In this document: one piece after another, positions 33,639 through 41,992 of the stretch
How the letters are laid out: every line of letters begins with the position of its first letter
Position numbering within the stretch: the first letter of the stretch is position 1
Origin: Sphingobacteriales bacterium 44-15
Lineage (GTDB): Bacteria; Bacteroidota; Bacteroidia; Chitinophagales; Chitinophagaceae
Direction: 5' to 3'
DNA length: 64,000 nucleotides
Assembly (NCBI GenBank): GCA_001899685.1
Contig: MKWG01000002.1
Coordinates: 41,940-105,939 of the forward strand
Program-made: the position numbers and the translations under genes
Notes under the pieces: model-generated
Told to the model about the DNA's origin: nothing
Database searches by the model: none
What the model saw: the letters and a program-made list of their open reading frames with translations, nothing else

Positions 33639-33677
33639 CGTACGCTACCGATACACAAACTGTCCGGTTTTGATACA
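33639..33677. promoter_or_regulatory. Paired activator-like dyads upstream of HlyD
   Basis: CGTACGCTACCGATACA (33639-33655) and TGTCCGGTTTTGATACA (33661-33677) have starts 22 bp apart. Each is a degenerate TGTCCG-N4-CGGACA with one extra base in the right half (YGATACA). Other parts of 33466-33781 show nothing recognised. Confidence 0.5.
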
Positions 33678-33781
33678 CTGCGCAGGGAGACTGGAGAATG
33701 AGGTTGTTGCGACTTACAAGTTACAGGTTGCACAGGCTTTACAGGTTTGAGGTGCTACCTGAAACCCGCACCTTCCCTTTG

Positions 33782-36415
33782 CTACCGCATAAGCAGCAGA
33801 GTGCCATTTTTTACAATTTTTTTACCCAGGTAATCTATACCGCTTACCATCCAGATGAAAGTATCGGCTGCCTGTTCATGGCCTTTAACGGTACCATCCC
33901 ATCCTTCTTCAGGGTTGGTGGTGGAAAATACCACCTGCCCCCAACGGTTAAATATCCTGAGGTAATCAAATTGTTTAATACCCACAGGTATGGCCCTGAA
34001 TACATCATTCAAACCATCATTATTGGGTGTAAAAGCATCGGCCATAAAAATGTCAGGCAGTGTTCTGAACACTCTAACTTTCATGGTGTCGTAAGCAAAG
34101 CAACCCTCAGGAGTAAATACTTTGACGGAATAAGTCAGTTCTTCCCCCACTTCGGACCCAAAGGTTGCTACCGGGTTGGCGATATCTGTATTGCTCAGGT
34201 AAGATGGAGGGTACCATTTGTAAAATTCAGCACCCGTGGCATTAAGCTGCAGTGGCTGCCCTATTACCACCATGGTATCGTTACCGGCAAAAGCGGGCAC
34301 CGGCGGTATCACCCTCACCAGTATGTCTTTATAAGACGGTTTCGGGCAGCCCAGAGTATCAGTGACGCTCAGGGTATAAGTGGTAGTTACAGGAGGGTTC
34401 ACGCTTGGGTTTGCAATCTTATAATTGTCAATAGCTATTAGCGGCGACCATTGATAATAGGCCCCTCCCTTCGCATATAATTGTATCCTGTCGCCATAAC
34501 AGATAGCTGTATCGCCAATAGAGACGATCTGCGGGTACGGCACTGCGGTTACCCGAACCCTGTCGGTTGCCTGGCATTTACCTATATATGCCGTTACAGT
34601 ATATAAGGTGCTGGCATCTGCAGGCGTGGCCAAAGGATATTTTACATTTGGATCATCCAGGGTTTCCTCAGGGCTCCATATATATTTCAGACCATTACCT
34701 GCAGGGTACATTTGTATCGTATCCGTAAGGCAGATTGTAGTGTCTTTTCCTGCATCAAGGGTTACGAAGCTCACTACATTCACCCGTATAGATTCAACGG
34801 AAGTGCAGCCGGGGACAGTGGTAAGGTTAACGGTATATGTAGTGGTCTTATCAGGGCTCACTTTCACCGTATTACCTGTAAGCTGGCTGATATTATAGTC
34901 GGGCAGCCAGGTATAGGTACCCGGCGATCCTGTTGCCGCTATGGATATGGTGTCTATATCGCACATCAGGGTATCTTTGGGCAGGCTCAGCAATGGCCGC
35001 GCTCTTACTACAAGATCAGTAGACACCGTTTTTTCACAGCCCTTACTGCTGGCCACCGTGAGCATTACATGATATGTGCCGGAATCCTTATAAGTGTAAG
35101 TGGGGCGTGGTATACCTGAAATATCGTCTGAAAGAGAAGGAACTCCAAAATCCCATTTCCAGGAATCTATCACCCCGTACCGGGCGTGGGTGGTATCTGT
35201 AAAATGCATGCCTACATTTACACATCCTTCGCTTACGGTAAACCCTGGATAAAAGCCGGGGTAAACTTTCACAAGCGAAAAGGCCGTATCTGCACAATCC
35301 TGGCTCCGGTTGGTGATCAGCATGATCCTGTAAGTGCCGGTATCAGGAAAGGTAAAAGCAGGTCTTGCCAGAGTAGAAGTGTCTTCCGAGCTTCCTTCCA
35401 CGCCAAAATCCCAGAAATAGGTCCTGATCAATGAGCTGTTGCTTTTGTTTTGAAACGTAAGCGTAAAGCCATCACAACTCATATATACCGGATCGAGCGC
35501 GGCAGCAGCTATTGAGCAGGATGCCACTTTTATCTGGATATCTTTCCGGTGAATATTTATTAACACCCCCCTTCTGTATTCACTCACGCATACCGTAAGC
35601 ACATAAATGCCGGCAGCAGGAGCTACCCCGCTGACTATACCTGTTTTTGTATCCAAGATCACATTAGCCCCCATCGGCGAAGAAGCTCCAAATCCAAATG
35701 CATACGGAACGGGCGAATATGGCGGCGGGGCAGCGGGGTTAGGTTGCGGATTATTGGAACCACCACCCATATATGCAGAGCAAAAATTGTAAGAAAGAGA
35801 ATCACCGTCGCTGTCGCTTGCGCTGAAATCGTAAGTAAAATAGTTGTCTTCACAAACGATAACAGTGTCTTTGGTTGCAAATGCCGGGCTGGAATTTTTA
35901 GGCGCGTCTGCGAATATATTAGTACCGGGTATATCTGCCGTATAAGTAGCACCCACCCGGCCTGATTCGCTTACATTCGACATATTTTCAATCCTGCAGC
36001 AACGCTGGTAGGAAATGGTATACCCGTTGGGATTGGAAGGCAGCGTTGTAGTGAATATATACACTCCCACCTGATAGCATACAGGCGGGGGATTATCAAT
36101 GCATTTTCCGGGATAGCCCAGGCTGAGCTCATCTTTGCGCGTCATGCCCACTTCGTGGTTCTCATAAATGATCAGTTGTCCGGAAGCATTTTTACTGTAA
36201 ATAGTAATAAAAGCCGATGCATCAAGCTGCGCACCTGTAGAAAAGCAATCCCTGTATAATTTTAAAGTGATCTCATACTTATATGATGTCCCTGTGGAAG
36301 ATCCCGGCAGGAACCTGTAAGACAATTCGCCACCCGTAATGTGCCGCGCCATTGCTGCTGTAGATATGCACAGACAAAAGATCGCCGCCAAACAGTATTT
36401 TCTTACGTCAGTCAT
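33782..36415 (-). CDS. Large secreted PKD-domain protein with type IX (type B) C-terminal sorting domain
   Basis: 877 residues from ATG 36415, with a signal peptide (about 1-23, ending AAMA before RHITGGEL). A middle part has two recognisable PKD domains (TYFWDFGVEGSSED, WKWDFGVPSLSDD, each with a TxPDTGTYR-like strand). Repeated immunoglobulin-like strands (YTVTAYIG, YTLSVTDTLGC) follow. The C-terminal ~90 residues (DAFTPNNDGLNDVF, LRIFNRWGQVVFST, GWDGTVKG, GTLLLMR) are the gliding-motility-associated C-terminal domain that directs export through the type IX system. It is probably a surface adhesin-like protein. Its start overlaps the end of the alpha/beta-hydrolase gene by 8 bp, so the two are coupled. 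Confidence 0.88.
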   Translation of the reverse strand: MTDVRKYCLAAIFCLCISTAAMARHITGGELSYRFLPGSSTGTSYKYEITLKLYRDCFSTGAQLDASAFITIYSKNASGQLIIYENHEVGMTRKDELSLGYPGKCIDNPPPVCYQVGVYIFTTTLPSNPNGYTISYQRCCRIENMSNVSESGRVGATYTADIPGTNIFADAPKNSSPAFATKDTVIVCEDNYFTYDFSASDSDGDSLSYNFCSAYMGGGSNNPQPNPAAPPPYSPVPYAFGFGASSPMGANVILDTKTGIVSGVAPAAGIYVLTVCVSEYRRGVLINIHRKDIQIKVASCSIAAAALDPVYMSCDGFTLTFQNKSNSSLIRTYFWDFGVEGSSEDTSTLARPAFTFPDTGTYRIMLITNRSQDCADTAFSLVKVYPGFYPGFTVSEGCVNVGMHFTDTTHARYGVIDSWKWDFGVPSLSDDISGIPRPTYTYKDSGTYHVMLTVASSKGCEKTVSTDLVVRARPLLSLPKDTLMCDIDTISIAATGSPGTYTWLPDYNISQLTGNTVKVSPDKTTTYTVNLTTVPGCTSVESIRVNVVSFVTLDAGKDTTICLTDTIQMYPAGNGLKYIWSPEETLDDPNVKYPLATPADASTLYTVTAYIGKCQATDRVRVTAVPYPQIVSIGDTAICYGDRIQLYAKGGAYYQWSPLIAIDNYKIANPSVNPPVTTTYTLSVTDTLGCPKPSYKDILVRVIPPVPAFAGNDTMVVIGQPLQLNATGAEFYKWYPPSYLSNTDIANPVATFGSEVGEELTYSVKVFTPEGCFAYDTMKVRVFRTLPDIFMADAFTPNNDGLNDVFRAIPVGIKQFDYLRIFNRWGQVVFSTTNPEEGWDGTVKGHEQAADTFIWMVSGIDYLGKKIVKNGTLLLMR

Positions 36416-37229
36416 CAAAACAATAGTTAAGAAATTCTATTATGGTCGCATTGGTGCGGTCTTTCATTTCCCACATTCCCATGTGAGCTACGCGAGGAAG
36501 GATATTAATAAGAGATAAAACTGGAAGATAACATTGGTTGAGGCTGTCTTGTAAAGATACACTTTTATCTTCCTCTCCTATAATAAAAAGCACCGGTTTT
36601 TTAATATTTTTCAGTACAACAGTGCTGTCCGGCCTCTCCATCATTGCGCCGTAATATTGTACGAGGGCAGCAACACTAAAGTTGGCAGCCTTATCAATCA
36701 GTTCCTGCACGGCTTCCGGCTGACCTGCTTTAAAAGCATCACCAAACAAATTGGGGATAGATTGTTTCAAAAACTCCTGTGCGCCATGCTTTTGCACAAA
36801 AGCGATGCCTTTTGAGCGGGCTTCCCTTTTTTCTGCAGTGTCGGCATAGGCTGTTGAGTGTACTAGCCCAAGCCCTGCCAGCATATCTTCATATTTTGCG
36901 GCAAAAGCAAGCGCTATATACCCTCCCATGCTATGCCCTATAAGGGCACAATGCTGAACAGCTTCTTTTTCAATGATCTTTTTTATAATATCGGCATAGC
37001 TGCTGATAATACCTGCCGGGGGAGTACTATTCATAGGCAAAAAAGGAGATCTGCCGCTTCCGGGCAGGTCAGGAATGAACAGGCGGAAATATGGTGCAAG
37101 AAACGCTTCCTGGAATTTCCATATGCTGCCATCCTCTCCAAAGCCATGCAGCAACACCACATCCGGTCCTCTTCCTGTCACGCGATAAGAGATATCAATT
37201 CCCCCGAAGGACAAAGTTTTTACTATCAT
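36408..37229 (-). CDS. Alpha/beta-fold hydrolase
   Basis: 273 residues. The oxyanion motif is LLHGFGED at about 27-34. The nucleophile elbow is GHSMGG with Ser100, the acid is probably Asp221 (IGEEDKSV), and the base is His249 (RVAHMGMWE), a complete triad. There is no signal peptide, so it is cytosolic. The substrate is not evident; the sequence is closest in style to small esterase or C-C hydrolase-like members. It overlaps the start of the downstream PKD/type IX protein gene by 8 bp. A MITE-like element lies about 30 bp upstream of its start. Confidence 0.85.
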   Translation of the reverse strand: MIVKTLSFGGIDISYRVTGRGPDVVLLHGFGEDGSIWKFQEAFLAPYFRLFIPDLPGSGRSPFLPMNSTPPAGIISSYADIIKKIIEKEAVQHCALIGHSMGGYIALAFAAKYEDMLAGLGLVHSTAYADTAEKREARSKGIAFVQKHGAQEFLKQSIPNLFGDAFKAGQPEAVQELIDKAANFSVAALVQYYGAMMERPDSTVVLKNIKKPVLFIIGEEDKSVSLQDSLNQCYLPVLSLINILPRVAHMGMWEMKDRTNATIIEFLNYCFDD

Positions 37230-37260
37230 TTATACAGCGATTTTTATTTCCGCGGCAACC

Positions 37261-37374
37261 GGGGGCGCATTTCATTTTTTCGTCCCATGCCAACTTTCTG
37301 GTCGGTGTCTCACCGGCCGGGAGCGGGTTCTACAGGCAGATGTCCAACCCGCCTGCGAAAAATTGAAATATGCC
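37261..37374. mobile_element. MITE-like element, copy 4
   Basis: The left end GGCGCATTTCATTTTTTCG (from 37263) and right end (about 37355-37374) are inverted with about three mismatches in 20. GCAACC before and GCAGCC after form a possible diverged target repeat. The interior shares GTGTCTCACCG-CCGG with copy 3. The rest of 37230-37637 holds the gldJ terminator and no gene. Confidence 0.6.
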
Positions 37375-37574
37375 GCAGCCGAAGTATGCTCTTCTAAGTT
37401 CCGTTATTTTTTTGTAAAAGAAAGTGACTTGAGAGAAAGAATGACAAAAGTAGGAACCAATGATTGGGATAAGCAACGATCTCCCATGTCATGGAACCTT
37501 AGGCACAGGGGATGTTTGAAATTTAAAAATGTCCAGCGAGTCTTACAGTCCCGCGAAGCTACCAATACCCCCAC

Positions 37575-37609
37575 AAAAAAACTGAGGCTGCCCCAAAGAG
37601 ACAGCCTCA
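37575..37609 (-). terminator. Intrinsic terminator of the GldJ gene
   Basis: Minus strand: TGAGGCTG pairs perfectly with CAGCCTCA around an 11-base loop and is followed by a run of seven T. It lies about 30 bp after the gldJ stop and shows the gene ends alone rather than running into a gldKLMN-like operon. Confidence 0.85.
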
Positions 37610-37637
37610 TTAAATATTATCCAGACTTGTTAAATGC

Positions 37638-39197
37638 TTATGACTTGCGGGAGTTCTGGCGGCGCTTGCTCCAGTTATTTCCGGGTTTAAACCCATTTCC
37701 TTCCTGGCTTCCCACACGGTCCATTGCACAACGGAAACCTACGGTGCTGCTTCCCTGCGACTCGTCGAGAAATCGGCGTGTGCCGGGGCTTAACCAGTAA
37801 GCACGGTCATTCCAGCTTCCGCCCTTGATCACTCTTGAATGATCGCTGATCAGCGTGGTAATACCGTAACCATAAGTTACCTGGGATGCAGAGTCTCCAT
37901 CCATATAGTTGATCACATTCCCTCTCTGGTAGTTACGACGATTCTTGCTTTCTTCATCTGTAACAGGCACCTGCACTACACGACCCAGGCTATCCCTTTC
38001 ATACTCATTATTGTCATTCTTTTTATACTTCATGAACTTGTTACCGCGATAAGGGTTGAAATCATCATTATCAAGGCTGGAAAGGGGACGGTATACATCG
38101 GCTACCCATTCGTTTACATTCCCCGACATATTATATAACCCGAATCCATTGGGATAAAAAGCATCTACCGGCCCGGGTATGGAAGCATTATCATTCAATC
38201 CGCCTGCTACCCCCATCATATCACCGCTGCCGCGTTTAAAGTTTGCAAGGAATTTACCTTGCCAGCTCCCATGACGGCTGTCTCTCAAACCGTTCACATT
38301 CTGGCTCCAGGCATATACCTGCTTTTCTTTTATAACCTCTTCTCCCGTGCCGTTTGATTTCTTCTTTGGTCTCGGGTTTTGGCTGATATAGCCATAAGCT
38401 GCATATTCCCATTCAGCTTCAGTCGGAAGGCGATAGTTGGGCAGCATATAGCCGTCTTCAAAGTTTACTTTAGTCCTCGGTCTGCCGTTCGCATCCATCA
38501 AAGGATTCTTCTTCGGCTTGCCGGGCTGGGGCTGATACAGGTCTTTCAGATAGGCCTGTGTATTAAAGTTTTCCTCGCCTTGCCCCTGGAGGGTTTTCAG
38601 CTGGTTCTTGTTTATATAGCCTTTTTCTACAAGTATTCTTTCATTTACCCTGTCGCTTCTCCACAGGCAGAAATCATTAGCCTGCTTCCAGTTTACGCCC
38701 ACTACAGGATAATAATTATAGGAAGGATGGCGGAAATAATATTCCACTAATGGTTCATTGTATGCCAGCTCTTCCCTCCATACAAGGGTGTCGGGCTTGG
38801 CAGCATCTATCACAGCGGCGTATTGAGGATCATCAAACACGGCTTCCAGCCAGTGCAGGTATTCACGATAGTGAAGATTGGCCACTTCAGTTTTGTCAAT
38901 ATAGAAAGAGGATACGGTTACGCGGCGGGGAATATTATTCCAGTCGCCCATAACATCTTCCTGGGTAGCGCCCATAGTAAAGGTACCGCCCTGAACAAAA
39001 ACGAGACCAGGACCTAGCCCCTGCTCTCTTTCTTTCGACACGTTGAAACCACCCATGTTTTTGTCATTGTAGTTCCAACCGGTAACGTCGGATTTTTCAT
39101 GTTTTTTCTTACCGAATAGCCCGTTTTTACAGGAGCTGAACAGCAGTACTGTTGCAGATAAGAACACAAGATTTTTCAAATTCAGAATTCTTTGCAT
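37638..39197 (-). CDS. gldJ: GldJ-type gliding/type IX secretion lipoprotein (SUMF1-like fold)
   Basis: 519 residues. The lipoprotein signal has lipobox FSSC with Cys23. The mature start GWNYNDKNMGGFNV and the block GLVFVQGGTFTMGATQEDVM, DWNNIPRRVTV are characteristic of GldJ rather than GldK. The FGE/SUMF1-like domain runs to the end (YRLPTEAEWEYAAYGY, GNVNEWVADVYRP, VIKGGSWNDRAYWL, GFRCAMDRVG). GldJ is an outer-membrane lipoprotein needed for stable GldK and for gliding and type IX secretion. A strong terminator follows. It is divergent from porV across a 445-bp gap. GldK is the main alternative. Confidence 0.85.
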   Translation of the reverse strand: MQRILNLKNLVFLSATVLLFSSCKNGLFGKKKHEKSDVTGWNYNDKNMGGFNVSKEREQGLGPGLVFVQGGTFTMGATQEDVMGDWNNIPRRVTVSSFYIDKTEVANLHYREYLHWLEAVFDDPQYAAVIDAAKPDTLVWREELAYNEPLVEYYFRHPSYNYYPVVGVNWKQANDFCLWRSDRVNERILVEKGYINKNQLKTLQGQGEENFNTQAYLKDLYQPQPGKPKKNPLMDANGRPRTKVNFEDGYMLPNYRLPTEAEWEYAAYGYISQNPRPKKKSNGTGEEVIKEKQVYAWSQNVNGLRDSRHGSWQGKFLANFKRGSGDMMGVAGGLNDNASIPGPVDAFYPNGFGLYNMSGNVNEWVADVYRPLSSLDNDDFNPYRGNKFMKYKKNDNNEYERDSLGRVVQVPVTDEESKNRRNYQRGNVINYMDGDSASQVTYGYGITTLISDHSRVIKGGSWNDRAYWLSPGTRRFLDESQGSSTVGFRCAMDRVGSQEGNGFKPGNNWSKRRQNSRKS

Positions 39198-39642
39198 TTT
39201 GCTGGATTTAAACTAAAAATGATAACGGGTATATATGCTGATTATTGTACTACTTCTCTTGTATTTATATATTTATTCCTGTAGCTGCAATACAGAACAG
39301 GCGTTGCAATTTAGCTGTTTTATAAAGATGTTTTCATTAAGGCAGTGTTTTTTATGTTTATTAAATGCTAAACTTGGAGGCTAAGCCAAAGTGGTGAAAA
39401 TCATGCAATAAACAATAATTATTTTTTTCACCCGTTTTTGTATTTACGGTAAGCAAAAATGGTACTATAATTGATGAATGTGCGGAGATTTTAAGTATTT
39501 TAACTACCATTATCTTTAAAAACGCCTCAAAATCAAAAACACGTACTTACTTTGCAGCCGATATTTATTGACCACGTAAACCAGTTTGAATATTGAAAAG
39601 AATACTACTTCATTATTCATTTTCAACAAAATACAATTTCTG
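39198..39642. other. Divergent intergenic region gldJ / porV
   Basis: 445 bp, A/T-rich, with promoters presumably for both genes. TACTTTG at 39548-39554 is a near -7 box for porV, about 90 bp upstream of its ATG. No porU fragment, RNA gene or repeat was seen. Confidence 0.5.
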
Positions 39643-40803
39643 ATGACACACTCATTCAAGAGAATATGTCTCGCCGGTCTGCTGCTTGTGGGAATATCAG
39701 TGAATGCCCTTGCCCAGGATGCCGATAAAATAAATATCGTTACTACGGCAGTCCCATTTTTGAGGATCTCACCTGATGCCCGGGCCGGAGGCATGGGAGA
39801 TATGGGTATCTCCACTTCTGCAGATATCAATTCCCAGTTTTACAATGTAGCTAAATATCCTTTTGCCAAAACAAACGGCGGGATAGGTGTCACTTATACC
39901 CCATGGTTAAAAGACCTCGGCTTAAACGACGTATACCTCGCTTCATTAGCAGGGTTTTATAAGCTGGATGAGCAACAAACCATTTCCGGATCCCTTCGCT
40001 ATTTCAGCCTGGGTAATATCCAGTTTACAGATGCTTTGGGATACGATTTGAATACCGGGCATCCCAGAGAATTTGGATTGGACCTGGGATATTCCCGCAA
40101 ATTATCAGAAAAGCTATCTCTCGGCGTAGCGCTCAGATACATATATTCAAATCTTGCTTCAAATGCCCCTTCTACCAGTACTGCATATAAAGCCGGCAAT
40201 GCCGTTTCAGGTGATGTAGGCATTTATTACAATGGAACTAATGACGATGGACAGGGTTGGCATGCAGGCGCTGCATTCTCTAACCTGGGATCCAAGATCG
40301 GCTATACTTCGGATGCCACTCAAAAAAACTACATACCATCAAATTTGGGGCTGGGTGTAGGGCATACCTGGGTTACCAATGAAGTGCATAAGATCAGCCT
40401 TAACGGCGAGATCAATAAATTACTTGTTCCTGCACCACCAAGCGGGGATAATGTCACCCAGGAAGATATTGATAAATACAATAGCGACGGAGTAGTATCA
40501 GGCTGGTTTAAATCCTTCAGCAATAAAGCAATGTCTTATGCTGCAGGAGCAGAATATATGTACAATGATCAGTTTGCGCTTCGTGCCGGATATTATTCCG
40601 ATACGAGAAGTATGGGTAAAAGAAGCTATTTTACCATGGGCGTAGGCATTAATTACAATATTTTCGGGCTAAATTTTTCTTACCTGCTCCCTTCGGGCAA
40701 TGGAGTGAACAGGAATCCGCTGTCTAATACTATACGATTCAGCCTCCTGTTTAACCTTGGCGGAGGAAACGGGGAAAGCGGAAGCTCCAATATGTCGTAC
40801 TAA
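39643..40803 (+). CDS. porV: Type IX secretion outer-membrane protein PorV (LptO)
   Basis: 386 residues from ATG 39643; an in-frame TTG at 39586 adds 19 residues before the signal peptide and is rejected. The signal peptide ends ALAQ at about 25. The mature start (VTTAVPFLRISPDARAGGMG followed by DMGISTSAD) is the PorV signature. The rest is a FadL-like beta-barrel with alternating strands, ending in NTIRFSLLFNLGGG and a short Gly/Ser tail. PorV binds cargo C-terminal domains and shuttles them from the translocon to the PorU attachment complex. Its usual neighbour porU is not here. It is followed by an intrinsic terminator. Confidence 0.92.
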   Translation: MTHSFKRICLAGLLLVGISVNALAQDADKINIVTTAVPFLRISPDARAGGMGDMGISTSADINSQFYNVAKYPFAKTNGGIGVTYTPWLKDLGLNDVYLASLAGFYKLDEQQTISGSLRYFSLGNIQFTDALGYDLNTGHPREFGLDLGYSRKLSEKLSLGVALRYIYSNLASNAPSTSTAYKAGNAVSGDVGIYYNGTNDDGQGWHAGAAFSNLGSKIGYTSDATQKNYIPSNLGLGVGHTWVTNEVHKISLNGEINKLLVPAPPSGDNVTQEDIDKYNSDGVVSGWFKSFSNKAMSYAAGAEYMYNDQFALRAGYYSDTRSMGKRSYFTMGVGINYNIFGLNFSYLLPSGNGVNRNPLSNTIRFSLLFNLGGGNGESGSSNMSY

Positions 40804-40866
40804 GATCAGCAGGCAGATATTACCGTGTCATCATTATCTGCAATGCAATAAATAATTAATATCCTG

Positions 40867-40908
40867 AAAAGACCCGGCAGTTCTTACGACTGTTGGGTCT
40901 TTTCTTTT
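40867..40908. terminator. Terminator after porV
   Basis: AAAAGACCC (40867-40875) pairs with GGGTCTTTT (40895-40903), followed by C and a T-run. The stem is A-rich on its left side, so it could act in both directions. It overlaps the presumed promoter region of ispF. Confidence 0.85.
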
Positions 40909-40925
40909 TACTTTCGCCGAAAAAA

Positions 40926-41408
40926 ATGGCTTACAGGATAGGTTCAGGCATAGATTTTCACAGGCTGGCAGAGGGGCGGCAGCTCTGGATCGGCGGTGTG
41001 GAGATACCGCATTATAAAGGGGCGGTCGGCCACAGCGATGCCGATGTATTGCTGCACGCCATCTGCGATGCATTGCTCGGCGCCCTCTGCCTGGGGGATA
41101 TAGGGCTGCACTTCCCGGATACTTCTCCTGATTTTAAGGACATTGACAGTAAAATCCTGCTCAAAAGGACTTTTTCTCTTATCAGGGAGAAAGGATACAG
41201 CGTAGTGAACGTAGACTCCACCCTGTGCCTGGAAGTCCCTAAAATAAAACCCTATGTGGAAGCAATGCGAAAGACTATTTCAGCCATACTGGAAGTTTCT
41301 GTCAACGATATTTCCATCAAAGCCACTACCACTGAAAAGATGGGGTTTGCCGGCCGGGAAGAAGGACTGGTAGCGTATGCAACGGCTTTGCTGCAAAAAG
41401 ATCATTAA
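40926..41408 (+). CDS. ispF: 2-C-methyl-D-erythritol 2,4-cyclodiphosphate synthase
   Basis: 160 residues from ATG 40926; the 11-codon upstream extension is not family sequence. Metal ligands are Asp10, His12 (GIDFHRL) and His44 ([14 protein letters not shown]). Further family blocks are [14 protein letters not shown]-like [18 protein letters not shown] and [15 protein letters not shown]. It makes the cyclic diphosphate in the MEP isoprenoid pathway. It is the first gene of a plus-strand run (ispF, dut, DUF4292 lipoprotein, EnvC-like). A TACTTTCG sequence (40909-40916) 9 bp before the ATG may be its -7 box. Confidence 0.95.
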   Translation: MAYRIGSGIDFHRLAEGRQLWIGGVEIPHYKGAVGHSDADVLLHAICDALLGALCLGDIGLHFPDTSPDFKDIDSKILLKRTFSLIREKGYSVVNVDSTLCLEVPKIKPYVEAMRKTISAILEVSVNDISIKATTTEKMGFAGREEGLVAYATALLQKDH

Positions 41409-41434
41409 ATAAAGAAGCCTCCCCGGCACATTTG

Positions 41435-41505
41435 GAGGGCTGTGGGCTGTGGGCTATCGGCTGTGTTGCTCAAGGCTCATAGCTCAAAGCTAATAGCTAA
41501 TGGGT
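41435..41505. repeat. GGCTGTGGGCTATCGGCTGT dispersed repeat between ispF and dut
   Basis: Imperfect tandem GGCTGTGGGCTGTGGGCT followed by inverted AAGGCTCATAGCTCAAAGCT. It is the same sequence type as the repeats flanking the four-helix-bundle gene (31692-31744, 32170-32214), here with no gene between the arms. Confidence 0.55.
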
Positions 41506-41522
41506 TGAATGCCGCAATAGCT

Positions 41523-41530
41523 TATTTTTG
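41523..41530 (+). promoter_or_regulatory. -7 box TATTTTTG directly upstream of dut
   Basis: A perfect TAnnTTTG match ending four bases before the dut ATG (41535), the same arrangement as at 1064-1071. It predicts a leaderless or nearly leaderless transcript. Confidence 0.45.
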
Positions 41531-41534
41531 CCGC

Positions 41535-41975
41535 ATGGCAGTTATTATTAAGATCATCAACCAGTCTGAAAATCCTTTGCCGGCTTATTCAACGCCGGGC
41601 TCCTCCGGCATGGATATCCGCGCATTTTTAGCAGAGCCCGTTACCCTGCAGCCACTGGAACGGTTGCTGATCCCCACGGGGATATTTATTGAAATACCTG
41701 AAGGATATGAAGTACAGGTAAGACCAAGAAGCGGTCTGGCCGTAAAACAGGGTATCACCTGTCTTAACACCCCCGGCACGATTGATGCAGACTACAGGGG
41801 AGAAGTGAAGGTTATCCTCATCAATCTTTCGAATGAGCCGCAAACCATACACACCGGGGACAGGATCGCCCAACTGGTAGTGCAGCAGGTAGAGCAGGCA
41901 ACATGGGAACCGGTGGAAATGCTCAGCGTAACAGAGAGGAATGAAGGCGGGTTTGGACATACCGGGAAAAAATAA
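41535..41975 (+). CDS. dut: dUTP diphosphatase
   Basis: 146 residues from ATG 41535, the usual length of trimeric dUTPases. All five motifs are present: [36 protein letters not shown] and the C-terminal [10 protein letters not shown] that closes over the active site. The enzyme hydrolyses dUTP to dUMP, keeping uracil out of DNA and feeding thymidylate synthesis. An in-frame start at 41442 would read through the intergenic repeat and is rejected. It is followed 17 bp later by the DUF4292 lipoprotein gene. Confidence 0.96.
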   Translation: MAVIIKIINQSENPLPAYSTPGSSGMDIRAFLAEPVTLQPLERLLIPTGIFIEIPEGYEVQVRPRSGLAVKQGITCLNTPGTIDADYRGEVKVILINLSNEPQTIHTGDRIAQLVVQQVEQATWEPVEMLSVTERNEGGFGHTGKK

Positions 41976-41992
41976 ACCCACAAAAGATCTCA

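Noticed and set aside
33698..34441. 247-residue plus-strand ORF
   Set aside because: Antisense to the type IX sorting domain of the PKD protein and crossing its stop; no domain recognised.
37638..39197. GldK as the name of this lipoprotein
   Set aside because: The N-terminal block (GWNYNDKNMGGF, DVMGDWNN) fits GldJ, and no gldLMN genes follow; a terminator lies directly downstream.
41442..41534. Upstream start for dut
   Set aside because: The extra 31 codons translate the dispersed repeat; the conserved dUTPase start is at 41535 with a -7 box just before it.
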